DNA from: JANOMH01 sp031422295
Lineage (GTDB): Bacteria; Pseudomonadota; Alphaproteobacteria; Rhodobacterales; Rhodobacteraceae
Assembly: GCA_031422295.1 (NCBI GenBank)
Contig: JANOQM010000082.1
Coordinates: 1 to 64,000 of the forward strand
Length of the DNA stretch: 64,000 nucleotides
Direction: 5' to 3'
The notes beneath the pieces were generated by a model, which saw only the letters and a list, made by a program, of their open reading frames with translations, was not told the origin of the DNA and searched no databases. Positions 8,160 through 16,523 of this stretch are shown here, piece by piece. How positions within the stretch are numbered: position 1 is the first letter of the stretch; the number at the start of each line of letters is the position of its first letter. A program made the translations under genes and the position numbers.

Positions 8160-10544
8160 TTAGAACAGATCAACGCGCAGCGCCCGCGAAGACCAAAAGA
8201 TTTCTGCGATATTGGTCAGACGGGACAAGTCGCTATCGCTGGATTGCGCCAGCAACGCGTCAAGTTGGGCCAAAGCTTCGGCCTTGGCCGCAGCTTGCGC
8301 ACCCGGGTCTTCGGCCCTGATTTCGGCCACCAGCCGGTCTGCGGCCTCGGTCAGAGTATCTGCGGACAAACTGGCCAAAACCTCGTTTGCTGCCTCAGCT
8401 GCACTGACATTGCCAAGTGTCGCACTTTTGGCCGCACGAATGGCCGCATCGGCCAGATCATAGCCGTTGGGCCGCTCATTGACGATGACAGCGGCACCAT
8501 TGGCCCCGCCCCAGCCATCGCCGCGCGTCAGGCCCAGATCATACCATTGGACCGCCTGCACAAAGTCAGCTGACTGCCCGTCATAGCCCCTGAAAAACAG
8601 CCGCCCAATGCTGGTTGGTGCGGTGGGATGCCCCTGATCCGCCGCCAGCCGAAACCATTCCATGGCTTTGGCCGGATCAGCCGGAATGTCGCCGGCCCCG
8701 TTCTGGGCCACAAATCCCATATTTGCAAAGCCGTAGATATCGCCCCGTGCAGCGCTTTCTTCCAGATAACGCACCCCGCGCAAGGGTTCGAAATGATCGC
8801 TGTCTTCGACCAGAAAATACCGGCCCAGCGAGTTCATTGAAAACGTATGGCCCATTTCCATCGCCCGGGTCAGTAATTCAAACCCCTGCCGTTTCTGCGC
8901 GTCATCGGTGCCATATTCCAGCAGTTGCAGCCCAAGCGAATGGAACGCATACGGATCGCCCCGGTCCACGCCTTGAGCCATCAGCGCCAGCGCCTCGGAC
9001 GAGGCGGCAACCCGGCTGCTGCCTTGGGTTTCCTGTTGCCGACGCATGTCCAGAATGCCAAGAGCGACAAAGGCGCGGGTGTGGTCCAGTTCGATAGCGC
9101 GCAAAAAGCTGGCCCCGGCCCCGTCCAGATCGCGCATCGCCACCTGCACCCGGCCCAGTTGATAGTGGAACCGGCCATTGTCAGGGTTTGCGGCTACGGC
9201 GGCCTGACAGGCCTCAAACGCCGGAACAATCGCGATTTCATTGGGATAGCGGGCAACCCCCACACCTTCGGGGTCCAGATAGTCGCCTGCCTGCAGGTCG
9301 CAGGGGTCAATTTCCAGCGTCAATTGCACGGTTTGCAGATTGCCCTCGGTCAGAATGTCGAAACTATCGGTGATCCACCCATCGGCGAGGTCCAGCGCCG
9401 AGCTTTCGGTCTGTCCGCTGGAATAGATCAGCCCGGCCAGTTCTGCGGCTTCGACTGGCAATAGCGTCAGCCCGCGGGTCTGCACCCCGACCTGCATTTC
9501 CAACCTTCCACTGACCGGCGCATTGGTCAATTGTATGCCCTCTGGCATCGCGCCAACCAAGGGTTGCAGCGCCTGACCAATCATCACGGTTTCGGACAGC
9601 GGCAAGGAAATCGCAATCGGCGCACCGCGGTTGGCCCCTTCGGCCACAGGATTGGCATCAGCCAACAGCAGCATGTCCTGATTGCCTGACAGGCCCAGCG
9701 TCACGGTTTCGACCAGCGACGAACTTTCCCACGGTACTTGCAGGCCGTAGGTCCGCTCATAAACCGCGCGGCGCACATCGCGCATTACCTGATCAAGCGG
9801 CACCTTGGGCGATGCAGTGGCAATCTCGAACAGGGCCTGGGTAAACGGGCTGTTTGGCCCCTCGCCGTCAAAGGCGACCGCACCGGGCGAGGTTGAAAAC
9901 ACGATCAGTGAATTGATCGGCGTGTCTTGGGCGGCAAAGCCGGTGCGCATTTCCTGCGGCACCGCGTCCAGCCCAATGATCCCGCCCTGACCGGGGAACG
10001 GGTTGTTCCGGCAACTGTCCACAATCACCACCAGCGACCGGGCACGCGCACCTGCAATCGCCAGAATACTGGACAGCGACACGGTTTCAAACGGCACGTC
10101 ATAAACGGTGCTGATATCGGCATCGACCGGGATCAACTGGTTTGATGACCCGATTTGCACCCCATGCCCGGCGTAATAAATCACCACCTCAGCGCCTTTG
10201 CCGGCCTCGACCAGCAATTGCCGCAGGGCGGATTCAAAGCCGCGCTTGTCCAGATCGGTATGGGCCTGCACGATATAGCCGCTTTGGCGCAGCATACCGG
10301 CCACCAGGTTGGCATCTGCCACGGCATTGGGCAGGTCCTCGGCATTGGCATAATCGCCATTGCCGATGACCAGCGCATAGCGCCGCGTGGCGGGCTGCGA
10401 CAGGTCCAGCTGCAACGCCTCGAGCCCGAATGCCTCGGACGGGCGGCGCAGCATTTGCAGGTCCTGGTTTTCTTGGGCCAAGGCGGTCAGGGGCCAAAGG
10501 CTGCATATGAACGTAGCGATAAGGGCGGGCTTGTGTGACATCAT
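8160..10544 (-). CDS. Secreted caspase-like (C14) protein with TPR/Sel1 repeats
   Basis: A 794-residue protein with an N-terminal signal peptide (cleavage near LTALAQ, residue 24). A caspase-like domain (about 55-320) carries both catalytic residues: His127 in YYAGHG and Cys178 in VDSCRNNPF. A middle beta-rich section of unknown type (about 330-470) is followed by TPR/Sel1-like helical repeats (about 480-740, for example YQLGRVQVAMRD and AMEWFRLAADQGH). Export implies activity in the periplasm or at the envelope. The start at 10544 or 10541 lies 1-4 bp after the stop of the lipoprotein gene, so the two form an operon. Substrate unknown. First of three caspase-like proteins in this locus. Confidence 0.88.
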   Translation of the reverse strand: MMSHKPALIATFICSLWPLTALAQENQDLQMLRRPSEAFGLEALQLDLSQPATRRYALVIGNGDYANAEDLPNAVADANLVAGMLRQSGYIVQAHTDLDKRGFESALRQLLVEAGKGAEVVIYYAGHGVQIGSSNQLIPVDADISTVYDVPFETVSLSSILAIAGARARSLVVIVDSCRNNPFPGQGGIIGLDAVPQEMRTGFAAQDTPINSLIVFSTSPGAVAFDGEGPNSPFTQALFEIATASPKVPLDQVMRDVRRAVYERTYGLQVPWESSSLVETVTLGLSGNQDMLLLADANPVAEGANRGAPIAISLPLSETVMIGQALQPLVGAMPEGIQLTNAPVSGRLEMQVGVQTRGLTLLPVEAAELAGLIYSSGQTESSALDLADGWITDSFDILTEGNLQTVQLTLEIDPCDLQAGDYLDPEGVGVARYPNEIAIVPAFEACQAAVAANPDNGRFHYQLGRVQVAMRDLDGAGASFLRAIELDHTRAFVALGILDMRRQQETQGSSRVAASSEALALMAQGVDRGDPYAFHSLGLQLLEYGTDDAQKRQGFELLTRAMEMGHTFSMNSLGRYFLVEDSDHFEPLRGVRYLEESAARGDIYGFANMGFVAQNGAGDIPADPAKAMEWFRLAADQGHPTAPTSIGRLFFRGYDGQSADFVQAVQWYDLGLTRGDGWGGANGAAVIVNERPNGYDLADAAIRAAKSATLGNVSAAEAANEVLASLSADTLTEAADRLVAEIRAEDPGAQAAAKAEALAQLDALLAQSSDSDLSRLTNIAEIFWSSRALRVDLF

Positions 10545-10545
10545 C

Positions 10546-10821
10546 TTAGTCCCAGACACCGCCACCATCGTCGCCACCACCACCACCACCGGAGACCGGA
10601 CAGCCCGTACCAAAAATATTACAAGTGTTGATGGGAACAACTGGCGGCGCAATAACCGGTGGAATGATTTGCTGACGCACCACCGGGACCGGAACTATCG
10701 GCGCTGCAACCACAGGGGCGGGCTTTGGAACCTCAATCGGGATCGGGACGATACATCCGCCCAGCAAAGTCAGGAAAGACACGGCGATAGCCACAGCCAG
10801 TTTTCTGGAAGAGCGGTCCAT
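10546..10821 (-). CDS. Small proline/valine-rich lipoprotein
   Basis: A 91-residue protein with a lipoprotein signal ending in the lipobox LLGGC (acylated Cys near residue 23). A Pro/Val/Ile-rich segment follows (VPIPIEVPKP..., VVPIN), then a C-terminus with two Cys (TCNIFGTGC) and a run of six Gly and several Asp. It is probably an envelope lipoprotein. It is immediately followed by the caspase gene and could tether or inhibit it; that is inference. I considered TssJ and rejected it because the length and composition do not fit. Confidence 0.75.
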   Translation of the reverse strand: MDRSSRKLAVAIAVSFLTLLGGCIVPIPIEVPKPAPVVAAPIVPVPVVRQQIIPPVIAPPVVPINTCNIFGTGCPVSGGGGGGDDGGGVWD

Positions 10822-10912
10822 CTGTTACCTCGGAAATCAATCGTTTCTAAAATCTGATACCGTTCATGGCAGCAAACAGTGATTCCCACAATCAGTAAGG
10901 GCTACGGCCCAC

Positions 10913-11941
10913 CTACAGCCAGCCCGACAGATCCACGCTCATCACCAACACATTCAGCGCCAGATACAGCACCCCCAGAAAAATCATCGCATTGCGGTCC
11001 AGCCGCAGACTGTCGTCATCGCGGTCCGCATAGCGCAGGCGCAGCGACCAGATGCTGACAAAAACTGTGGTGAAAATGATTCCGACAGCGATCAGGTTGA
11101 TCTGTTCGGCCAAGGTTACCGCCGTCGTCTGCGGCAAGGTATCGGCGATGACAAAGGCATTGGCCGAGGCCGCAAAAATTGACCCGACGCCCATACCAAA
11201 GCGCGCATCCAGATCGTCGGATTTGATCAGGAACGCCAGCAACCCAAGGACTACAGCCAGCAACGAAATCCAGAACGCCTTGAACAGCGGGCCATAACTG
11301 GTCCGCTCCAGCGTGATCGGCACAGAAAACCGGGAATAGACTGCGCCCTCGGCCCCGCTGGTCCGAAAGCCATAGTTGGTGTCGTAGATATGGGTCGCGA
11401 CTGTCGCCGGTTGCAGCCCGACCTGCCAGCCTGCCACCATCACACCGGGGTCGAGGGCTGTGCCTTGGTCAACCTCATAGGTCAGCAGCCGGTCCTCCAT
11501 GCTGGAATCCTCGATCTCGATGGAAATCAAATGGTCATCCAGCGGAAACCGGCGCACGTCAAACTCGTGAAAGATTGTGCCCTGCACCCGGACCGTGGTG
11601 TAGTTCATGCCCTGATCATCAAACACTTCGGATTCCGTGCGGGCCGTGATAACCCCGTTGGCCAGTTCGAACGACCGCTCTGGCCGGACTTCAGTGCCCA
11701 GCCAGCGAAACCACATCCACATATCCACATCAAACGACCCGTCACGCGGCGAAACATTGGACAGACGCAGGATGTACAGGCCGACCTGAACTTTGCTCTG
11801 CTCGGTCGTCATCACGACCGCACCTTCGACCAGCCCTGTCTCGGCGGGAACGGCTTCATCCGTGGTTTGGGCGGGGGATGCAAAGGACCAGTTTACAAGG
11901 AAAAGCAGCGCCAGAATCAAATGCTTTAGCCAGCGGGTCAT
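10913..11941 (-). CDS. Pentameric ligand-gated ion channel homologue (pLGIC)
   Basis: A 342-residue protein with a signal peptide (1-24), an extracellular/periplasmic beta domain (about 25-212) and four transmembrane helices (about 218-239, 247-269, 278-302, 316-337). The family pattern is clear. DVDMWMWFRW near residue 71 matches the beta-sheet strand of the ligand domain. RRFPLDDHLISIEIED near residue 130 matches the FPxD loop that takes the place of the Cys-loop. The M2-M3 linker DTLPQTTAVT aligns with the LPxT linker of prokaryotic channels such as GLIC. No Cys-loop cysteines, as usual in bacteria. Ligand and ion selectivity cannot be read from sequence. Its presence among caspase genes is unusual. 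Confidence 0.85.
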   Translation of the reverse strand: MTRWLKHLILALLFLVNWSFASPAQTTDEAVPAETGLVEGAVVMTTEQSKVQVGLYILRLSNVSPRDGSFDVDMWMWFRWLGTEVRPERSFELANGVITARTESEVFDDQGMNYTTVRVQGTIFHEFDVRRFPLDDHLISIEIEDSSMEDRLLTYEVDQGTALDPGVMVAGWQVGLQPATVATHIYDTNYGFRTSGAEGAVYSRFSVPITLERTSYGPLFKAFWISLLAVVLGLLAFLIKSDDLDARFGMGVGSIFAASANAFVIADTLPQTTAVTLAEQINLIAVGIIFTTVFVSIWSLRLRYADRDDDSLRLDRNAMIFLGVLYLALNVLVMSVDLSGWL

Positions 11942-12008
11942 CGAATGGGTCCAATCGTGCTAGGCAGAATAGTTGGGTAACAATCAAACCAAGACGCACA
12001 AATCAATT

Positions 12009-12037
12009 CGGTTGGCCAACCGTAACCGGTTGGCCAA
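12009..12037. repeat. Repeated palindrome upstream of the ion-channel gene
   Basis: CGGTTGGCCAACCG (12009-12022) is a perfect 14-bp palindrome. Its first 11 bases, CGGTTGGCCAA, recur directly at 12027-12037. The pair lies in the 113-bp gap between the stop of the secreted-protein gene (12055) and the channel ATG (11941), both on the minus strand. There is no adjacent T-run, so an operator for a dimeric regulator is more likely than a terminator. Confidence 0.5.
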
Positions 12038-12054
12038 TCAGACCAATATTTCGA

Positions 12055-12735
12055 TCAGGCGGACCGTAGCAGCGCCCGGCTGGTGCCCACAACGGCTGCG
12101 ACCTGCTGATAATCCAGCGAACGGTTTTGCGAGTTGGAAGACGAGCGCAACAACACGACTTGCGCCTCGGCGACAATTGCTTCTGCGGCTTGAAGACTGG
12201 CAGACAGCGTCGCGGTATCGACCGGACGCAACGGCCGAGTTGTGGTGATCGCCACACTGCCGGTAGACCGGGCAATGCCAGTGGGTAAAGTATCCGACGG
12301 GTTTTGTGCGGCCAGCGCGCCAAGGTCCTGTGACGCCTGCGCAATCGTGGCACGCATTTCTGCGAATTCACCGGTTTCGGGCAAAGCAGCGGCAATCACA
12401 GCCAGTCGTTCGCTCAGGCAGTCAATGACATATTCATCCGACCCGATAGCGCCGCAAAATGCGATAGCTTCGTTGAAATCAAACAAGACTTCATTGGTCG
12501 GCTCAGCCGGATCATAATCTGCAATTTCACCACCCGGATCACCATCACCATCCGTGCCTTCTTCGGACACGCCGGCAATGCCTTCGATATCGGGCACGAA
12601 TACGGGGCCTTCTTCGTCGGGTACAAATACCGGGTCACCGCCGACGACAGTTTCCCCCGCGAGGCTGAGGGCCGGAGACAGTGTCAGTCCCGCCAAAACG
12701 CCCAAAAGGGCCGTTGTCCGTAGTAGATTTTGCAA
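12055..12735 (-). CDS. Hypothetical secreted protein
   Basis: A 226-residue protein from a TTG start at 12735, chosen because GGGGGA lies 7 bp upstream and translation then opens with a good signal peptide (MQNLLRTTALLGVLAGLTLS, cleavage near SLAGE). The mature part begins with an acidic region containing VFVPD twice and a Gly/Asp-rich stretch, then a helical region with two Cys (FCGAIG and VIDCLSERL). No family recognised. It starts 4 bp after the stop of the barrel-like gene, so the two are one operon and probably act together. Confidence 0.7.
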   Translation of the reverse strand: MQNLLRTTALLGVLAGLTLSPALSLAGETVVGGDPVFVPDEEGPVFVPDIEGIAGVSEEGTDGDGDPGGEIADYDPAEPTNEVLFDFNEAIAFCGAIGSDEYVIDCLSERLAVIAAALPETGEFAEMRATIAQASQDLGALAAQNPSDTLPTGIARSTGSVAITTTRPLRPVDTATLSASLQAAEAIVAEAQVVLLRSSSNSQNRSLDYQQVAAVVGTSRALLRSA

Positions 12736-12739
12736 AGTG

Positions 12740-13513
12740 CTATCCCCCGAAAATGTCGTCAAAATAGTAAGTTGCCGAAACGGTAAGACGCTGCCCATCA
12801 ACCTGGTCAAACGCATCATCAATCGACGCCGCAAAGCTGAAATTCTGTAATGCATCGAATCTAAAGGACGTTCCAAGCGTGACAGATTCGCCTGTCCAGG
12901 CCAAACTCGCCCCAAAATTCTTGGTCAGACCAATCCCCGCACCGACATAGGCGCCCGGTTCGCTGCGGCGATCAACGACATTCGTTCCATAGCCCGCCGT
13001 GATCATCAGCGGATAGGTTTGGCCACCGATACTGGCCGTTGGAAATACAGTCAGCATTAACGTGGCAGTTTCATCACCCAAAACTCCGTCACCCCAAGCT
13101 CCAAGACTGTCCAGTGACAATCCGACAAAAGTCGCGGTGTTCAGCCCGTTGATCTGGCGCGATGCTTTCACCGAAAAGCTACCGGAATCCCCAAAATTAT
13201 CGGTCAGAGAGGTGATATTCGCGGTGAATTGAAATCCAACCGTTTCGGACGCATTGCCCAAACCGAACCCAAGGATCAGCGACCCGTCTGCACTGTCGAA
13301 AAACGCGCCTTCCGACTCGCGCCGATTGGATAAACCAAGCGCGCCAAACGCCAACCCGTTAGGTGCGACAGTTGCGGATTTGATACCCTGCAGCGTGACC
13401 AAACGGTTTCCCGTGTCCTGCGCCACTGCCATAATGGTGCTGGCCGACAAGATAAAAGCTGCACCACCAAGGAAGGATGCTGCCGATCGACAATTGCCTG
13501 AACTGAGTTTCAA
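12740..13513 (-). CDS. Hypothetical exported beta-rich (barrel-like) protein
   Basis: A 257-residue protein from a TTG start at 13513, with GGAGGG 6 bp upstream and a signal peptide (cleavage near MAVAQD). The mature sequence is a run of alternating hydrophobic strands with Gly, Thr and Ser turns (for example GAYVGAGIGL and LTVSATYYF), ending in an aromatic-containing strand. This resembles small outer-membrane barrels, but no family is certain. The upstream frame opening at 13567 adds only a segment without signal-peptide character. It leads a two-gene operon with the secreted protein at 12055-12735. Confidence 0.7.
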   Translation of the reverse strand: MKLSSGNCRSAASFLGGAAFILSASTIMAVAQDTGNRLVTLQGIKSATVAPNGLAFGALGLSNRRESEGAFFDSADGSLILGFGLGNASETVGFQFTANITSLTDNFGDSGSFSVKASRQINGLNTATFVGLSLDSLGAWGDGVLGDETATLMLTVFPTASIGGQTYPLMITAGYGTNVVDRRSEPGAYVGAGIGLTKNFGASLAWTGESVTLGTSFRFDALQNFSFAASIDDAFDQVDGQRLTVSATYYFDDIFGG

Positions 13514-13614
13514 ATGAGACCCTCCGATTGTTGAAATATAACTAACAAAAGACGACTGAAAAAGCAAACAAACAACCCCTGCTTTCGCTCAGCACCGCTT
13601 AACGCCCAACAGTG

Positions 13615-15123
13615 TTACTCTGACAACCCATAAGCGACCCGAATAGCGCCCTGCGTCGCCAAACCAAAGTCTCCATCCAACCCACCGGCATAAAAATCGT
13701 GCGATTGCAGCTGCGCTTGCAAGGCTATCCGCGCCTCGACGCTGAACGCCTCGGGTGCGGCTAACAATTGGTCAAATACCGCCTGACTGCCGGACCGCAA
13801 GGCCCGGTACAGGTAATCCCCGGCCTCGGCGGCGCCTTTGCCGGGAATTTGGCCCGCGTCGATCAGGGTCGCGTAATTGAACAGCGCCTCGGGGTGGCGC
13901 AGATCGGCGGCCCGGCCAAAAAACTCCAGTCCTTTGGCCGGATCAGCAGTCAATCCAAGACCGCCGTTGTAGTGCAGAAAACCCAGATCGTTGATCGCAT
14001 CGGAAAAATCCTGCGCCGCAGCGGCCTGATACAGTTCCAGCGCACGCACTGGATCGGGGTCAACCCCCAAGCCTTGCTCGTATAGTTTTGCCAGTTCAAA
14101 CTGTGCATCCGGCATTCCGGCATCGGCGGCACGTTGCATATAGGACACCGCTTCGGACAGGTTATAGCGGGTATCAGCCGGGTTCAGCCGGACATAGGCC
14201 AGACCCAACAACGACCGCGTATCGCCAATTTCAGCCTGTGCCACCAATTGCGCCTCTTGGTCGATGCTCAGGTCCGACCACGCGGCCTGCCGGTCGGTAA
14301 CCGTTGACACATCGGGCTGGCCATCGACCGGACCAGCCACATAAAACGGCGTGCCGTTCAGCGAATTATAGACATAAGGTTCCTGCAGGTTTTGGGTATC
14401 GGCCAGCACGTCGTCCCGGACCTGACGAAACATCATCCCGATCTCAACGCCGGGCTGTTTCAGGCGGTTCATCAGGGATATTGCATAGGGGCTGTTGTCA
14501 GTTGTGCCGTCCAGTGCGACCTGCCCGTCGCGGGCGGCAAAGGCCACCAAAGTGCCCCGGTCCGGGTTTACCGGAGCAAGCCCCGCGACCCCGGCCCCCC
14601 GCGTGGTACCATCGGCCACGGCGGCTTCTTCGGCCACGGCGGCCGTATCAACCAGATCGCCGAACGGATTGTTGCGGCAGGCATCAAGGATCACAATCCG
14701 CATCACCCGTGCCGCATCGACAGTCGCCAGGAACTGATCTGCAGACACGGCCTGACGGACCACATCCTGATTTGAGGTCACATTGGCATCTATCGGAATA
14801 AGGTAATTCTCGCCCTGCACTTCGACCCCATGCCCGGCATAATAAATCAGCGCCAGATCCGCCGTTTCGGCCCGGAATGCAAAAGTCGCCATTGTGTCCA
14901 GCAATTCGGCCTGCGTGGCGTCGAGGGACAGGGTAACGTTAAAGTCGATCCCTTCCAGAGTTTCGGCGATACCGCGTGCATCGTTCAGCGTGTTATCCAA
15001 TGCGCCAATGGTCGTGTAACTGCCCATGCCGATGACCAACGCCACCCGTTCGGCCAAAGCCGCCACCGGGACCAGACTGAAAAAGGTCAGGACACACCCG
15101 ACCCGCAAAACCCAACGTGACAT
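13615..15123 (-). CDS. Secreted caspase-like protein with Sel1 repeats and PG-binding-like end
   Basis: A 502-residue protein. The ATG at 15123 is supported by AGGAGG 9 bp upstream and opens a signal peptide (cleavage near AALAER, residue 24). The caspase-like domain (about 26-270) has His98 in YYAGHG and Cys149 in LDACRNNPF. Sel1-type repeats (about 305-440, for example AQFELAKLYEQGLG) follow. The last 40 residues (LQAQLQSHDFYAGGLDGDFG...TQGAI) resemble a PG_binding_1 repeat. This points to a periplasmic protease-like protein held near peptidoglycan. Catalytic residues look intact; target unknown. Confidence 0.88.
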   Translation of the reverse strand: MSRWVLRVGCVLTFFSLVPVAALAERVALVIGMGSYTTIGALDNTLNDARGIAETLEGIDFNVTLSLDATQAELLDTMATFAFRAETADLALIYYAGHGVEVQGENYLIPIDANVTSNQDVVRQAVSADQFLATVDAARVMRIVILDACRNNPFGDLVDTAAVAEEAAVADGTTRGAGVAGLAPVNPDRGTLVAFAARDGQVALDGTTDNSPYAISLMNRLKQPGVEIGMMFRQVRDDVLADTQNLQEPYVYNSLNGTPFYVAGPVDGQPDVSTVTDRQAAWSDLSIDQEAQLVAQAEIGDTRSLLGLAYVRLNPADTRYNLSEAVSYMQRAADAGMPDAQFELAKLYEQGLGVDPDPVRALELYQAAAAQDFSDAINDLGFLHYNGGLGLTADPAKGLEFFGRAADLRHPEALFNYATLIDAGQIPGKGAAEAGDYLYRALRSGSQAVFDQLLAAPEAFSVEARIALQAQLQSHDFYAGGLDGDFGLATQGAIRVAYGLSE

Positions 15124-15214
15124 GACCAACGCCTCCTGTCGGCTATAAACCTGATCAGAGTAACAGATTTCTTGTCCCAGCACCAACTATGCGCCAAAGC
15201 GCAGCACAGATGAT

Positions 15215-16324
15215 TTACTGGCTTATCACTGTAAATTCGATCCGCCGGTTGCGACGCATGTTGTCAGCGGTATCGTTTGGCCATAGCGGCACTGCTTCGC
15301 CATAGCCCTGCGCAACCAGCCGGTCTGCGGCAATGCCTTTGGCGGTCAAATAACTGATCACCGACCCGGCCCGGCGTTCCGACAGGACCATGTTGATCGC
15401 ATCGGTCCCATCAGAATCCGTATGGCCCCCGACCTGCAGGGCCATGCCGGGGCAGCGGGTCACGATGTCGAACAAATTATCCAGCAACGCATTGCTGCTG
15501 GCATCCAGTACGGCACTGGCCGACCGGAAATTGATATTTCCAGCCCGGCTGAGAATCTCGAAGCGTCCCAGACAAGCCTCGGCATCAAAATCACCTTCGG
15601 CTTCAAGGGCGGCAGAGGCATCGGTGACAACGGTTTCCTGCACAGAGGCGATATCGACGACGGGGGCCGTGCCATTGCCCAACCCATCTGTCCCATTGCG
15701 CACGAACACAAAGTCAAAAGTCACCGACCCGAACGGCAAGATCGACACGCCGGCCGCTTCCTGCAGTTTTGTGACACCTTCTGTAAGGTTGAAATCGGCC
15801 GCGGCCACTGGGATCGGTCCGGCGGATGAAATGGCAACCATGTCATCAGTGATCAGCGTAACGGTCACATCCGACACCCGGTCTTGCGTGACGCCATGCA
15901 GCTCAAGCGTATAGGGCAGCGCCATGGTCATGCGCCGCTGTGTGGCAAGATCAGCCAGTATCGCGGGGTCGAGCGCGACGGTCACAACCGCCTCGGGGAA
16001 AGTAAAGGTTTCCAGAAAAAGGAACCGCATCCGCACATTGCGCAGGTCGATCTTGGTATCCACCGAATCCGTGGCGATCCGCACCACAGCCACGCCAGCT
16101 GCATCAATTGCGCCTGTAAATGTGGCGAACGAACTGCCTTCGACCACAGCGTTGTTCTTGACCGATTGAAACCGAAGGGCCGAACCTTCGGATTGTAACA
16201 GCCAGCCTTCGCTGAGCGGATCCTGCGCGTATGCCGTACCGGCACCGAAAACCGCCAAACCCAGACCTAAACCCAGACCGGCACCGCGCAAAAGACGCAG
16301 CACATCAGAAGGACAATACAACAT
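15215..16324 (-). CDS. Periplasmic YceI-like / OmpA C-domain fusion protein
   Basis: A 369-residue protein. AAGGAA lies 6 bp upstream of the ATG at 16324, and the signal peptide ends near TAYAQ. The first half (about 25-200) has the YceI pattern: GSALRFQSVKNN, the RNVRMRFLFLETFTFP strand pair and LELHGVTQ. The second half (about 255-368) is an OmpA-type peptidoglycan-binding domain with GGHTDSDG, NMVLSERRA and RNRRIEF. YceI domains bind isoprenoids or other lipids, and the OmpA domain holds the cell wall. The combination suggests a lipid- or quinone-binding sensor at the wall. It lies 91 bp upstream of the second caspase gene on the same strand. Confidence 0.85.
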   Translation of the reverse strand: MLYCPSDVLRLLRGAGLGLGLGLAVFGAGTAYAQDPLSEGWLLQSEGSALRFQSVKNNAVVEGSSFATFTGAIDAAGVAVVRIATDSVDTKIDLRNVRMRFLFLETFTFPEAVVTVALDPAILADLATQRRMTMALPYTLELHGVTQDRVSDVTVTLITDDMVAISSAGPIPVAAADFNLTEGVTKLQEAAGVSILPFGSVTFDFVFVRNGTDGLGNGTAPVVDIASVQETVVTDASAALEAEGDFDAEACLGRFEILSRAGNINFRSASAVLDASSNALLDNLFDIVTRCPGMALQVGGHTDSDGTDAINMVLSERRAGSVISYLTAKGIAADRLVAQGYGEAVPLWPNDTADNMRRNRRIEFTVISQ

Positions 16325-16523
16325 TGCAGATTCCTTTTTACGACGACGTGTTCGCATTCAATACGCTGATAATCATCTTTCGATGACAGAATGCAACAAC
16401 ACACGTATTTCCGCCCTTCGACTGCCTTCATAATGCCCTATGGCATTGTGATCAGGGTAGAACTGGCCCAATCATAAGGCGCGTGGCAACACAATCCTGC
16501 CCGCATCCAAGGAGTGTCCCACG
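16325..16523. promoter_or_regulatory. Divergent intergenic region between YceI-OmpA and caspase genes
   Basis: This is 199 bp between divergent genes. It must hold the promoter of the plus-strand caspase gene and probably that of the minus-strand YceI-OmpA/caspase genes. AAGGAG at 16509-16514 is the ribosome binding site for the TTG start at 16524. No strong palindrome was seen. Confidence 0.35.

Noticed and set aside
10546..10821. Small lipoprotein as a TssJ candidate
   Set aside because: It is too short and Pro/Gly-rich, lacks the beta-sandwich pattern of TssJ, and belongs to the caspase operon rather than the T6SS operon.
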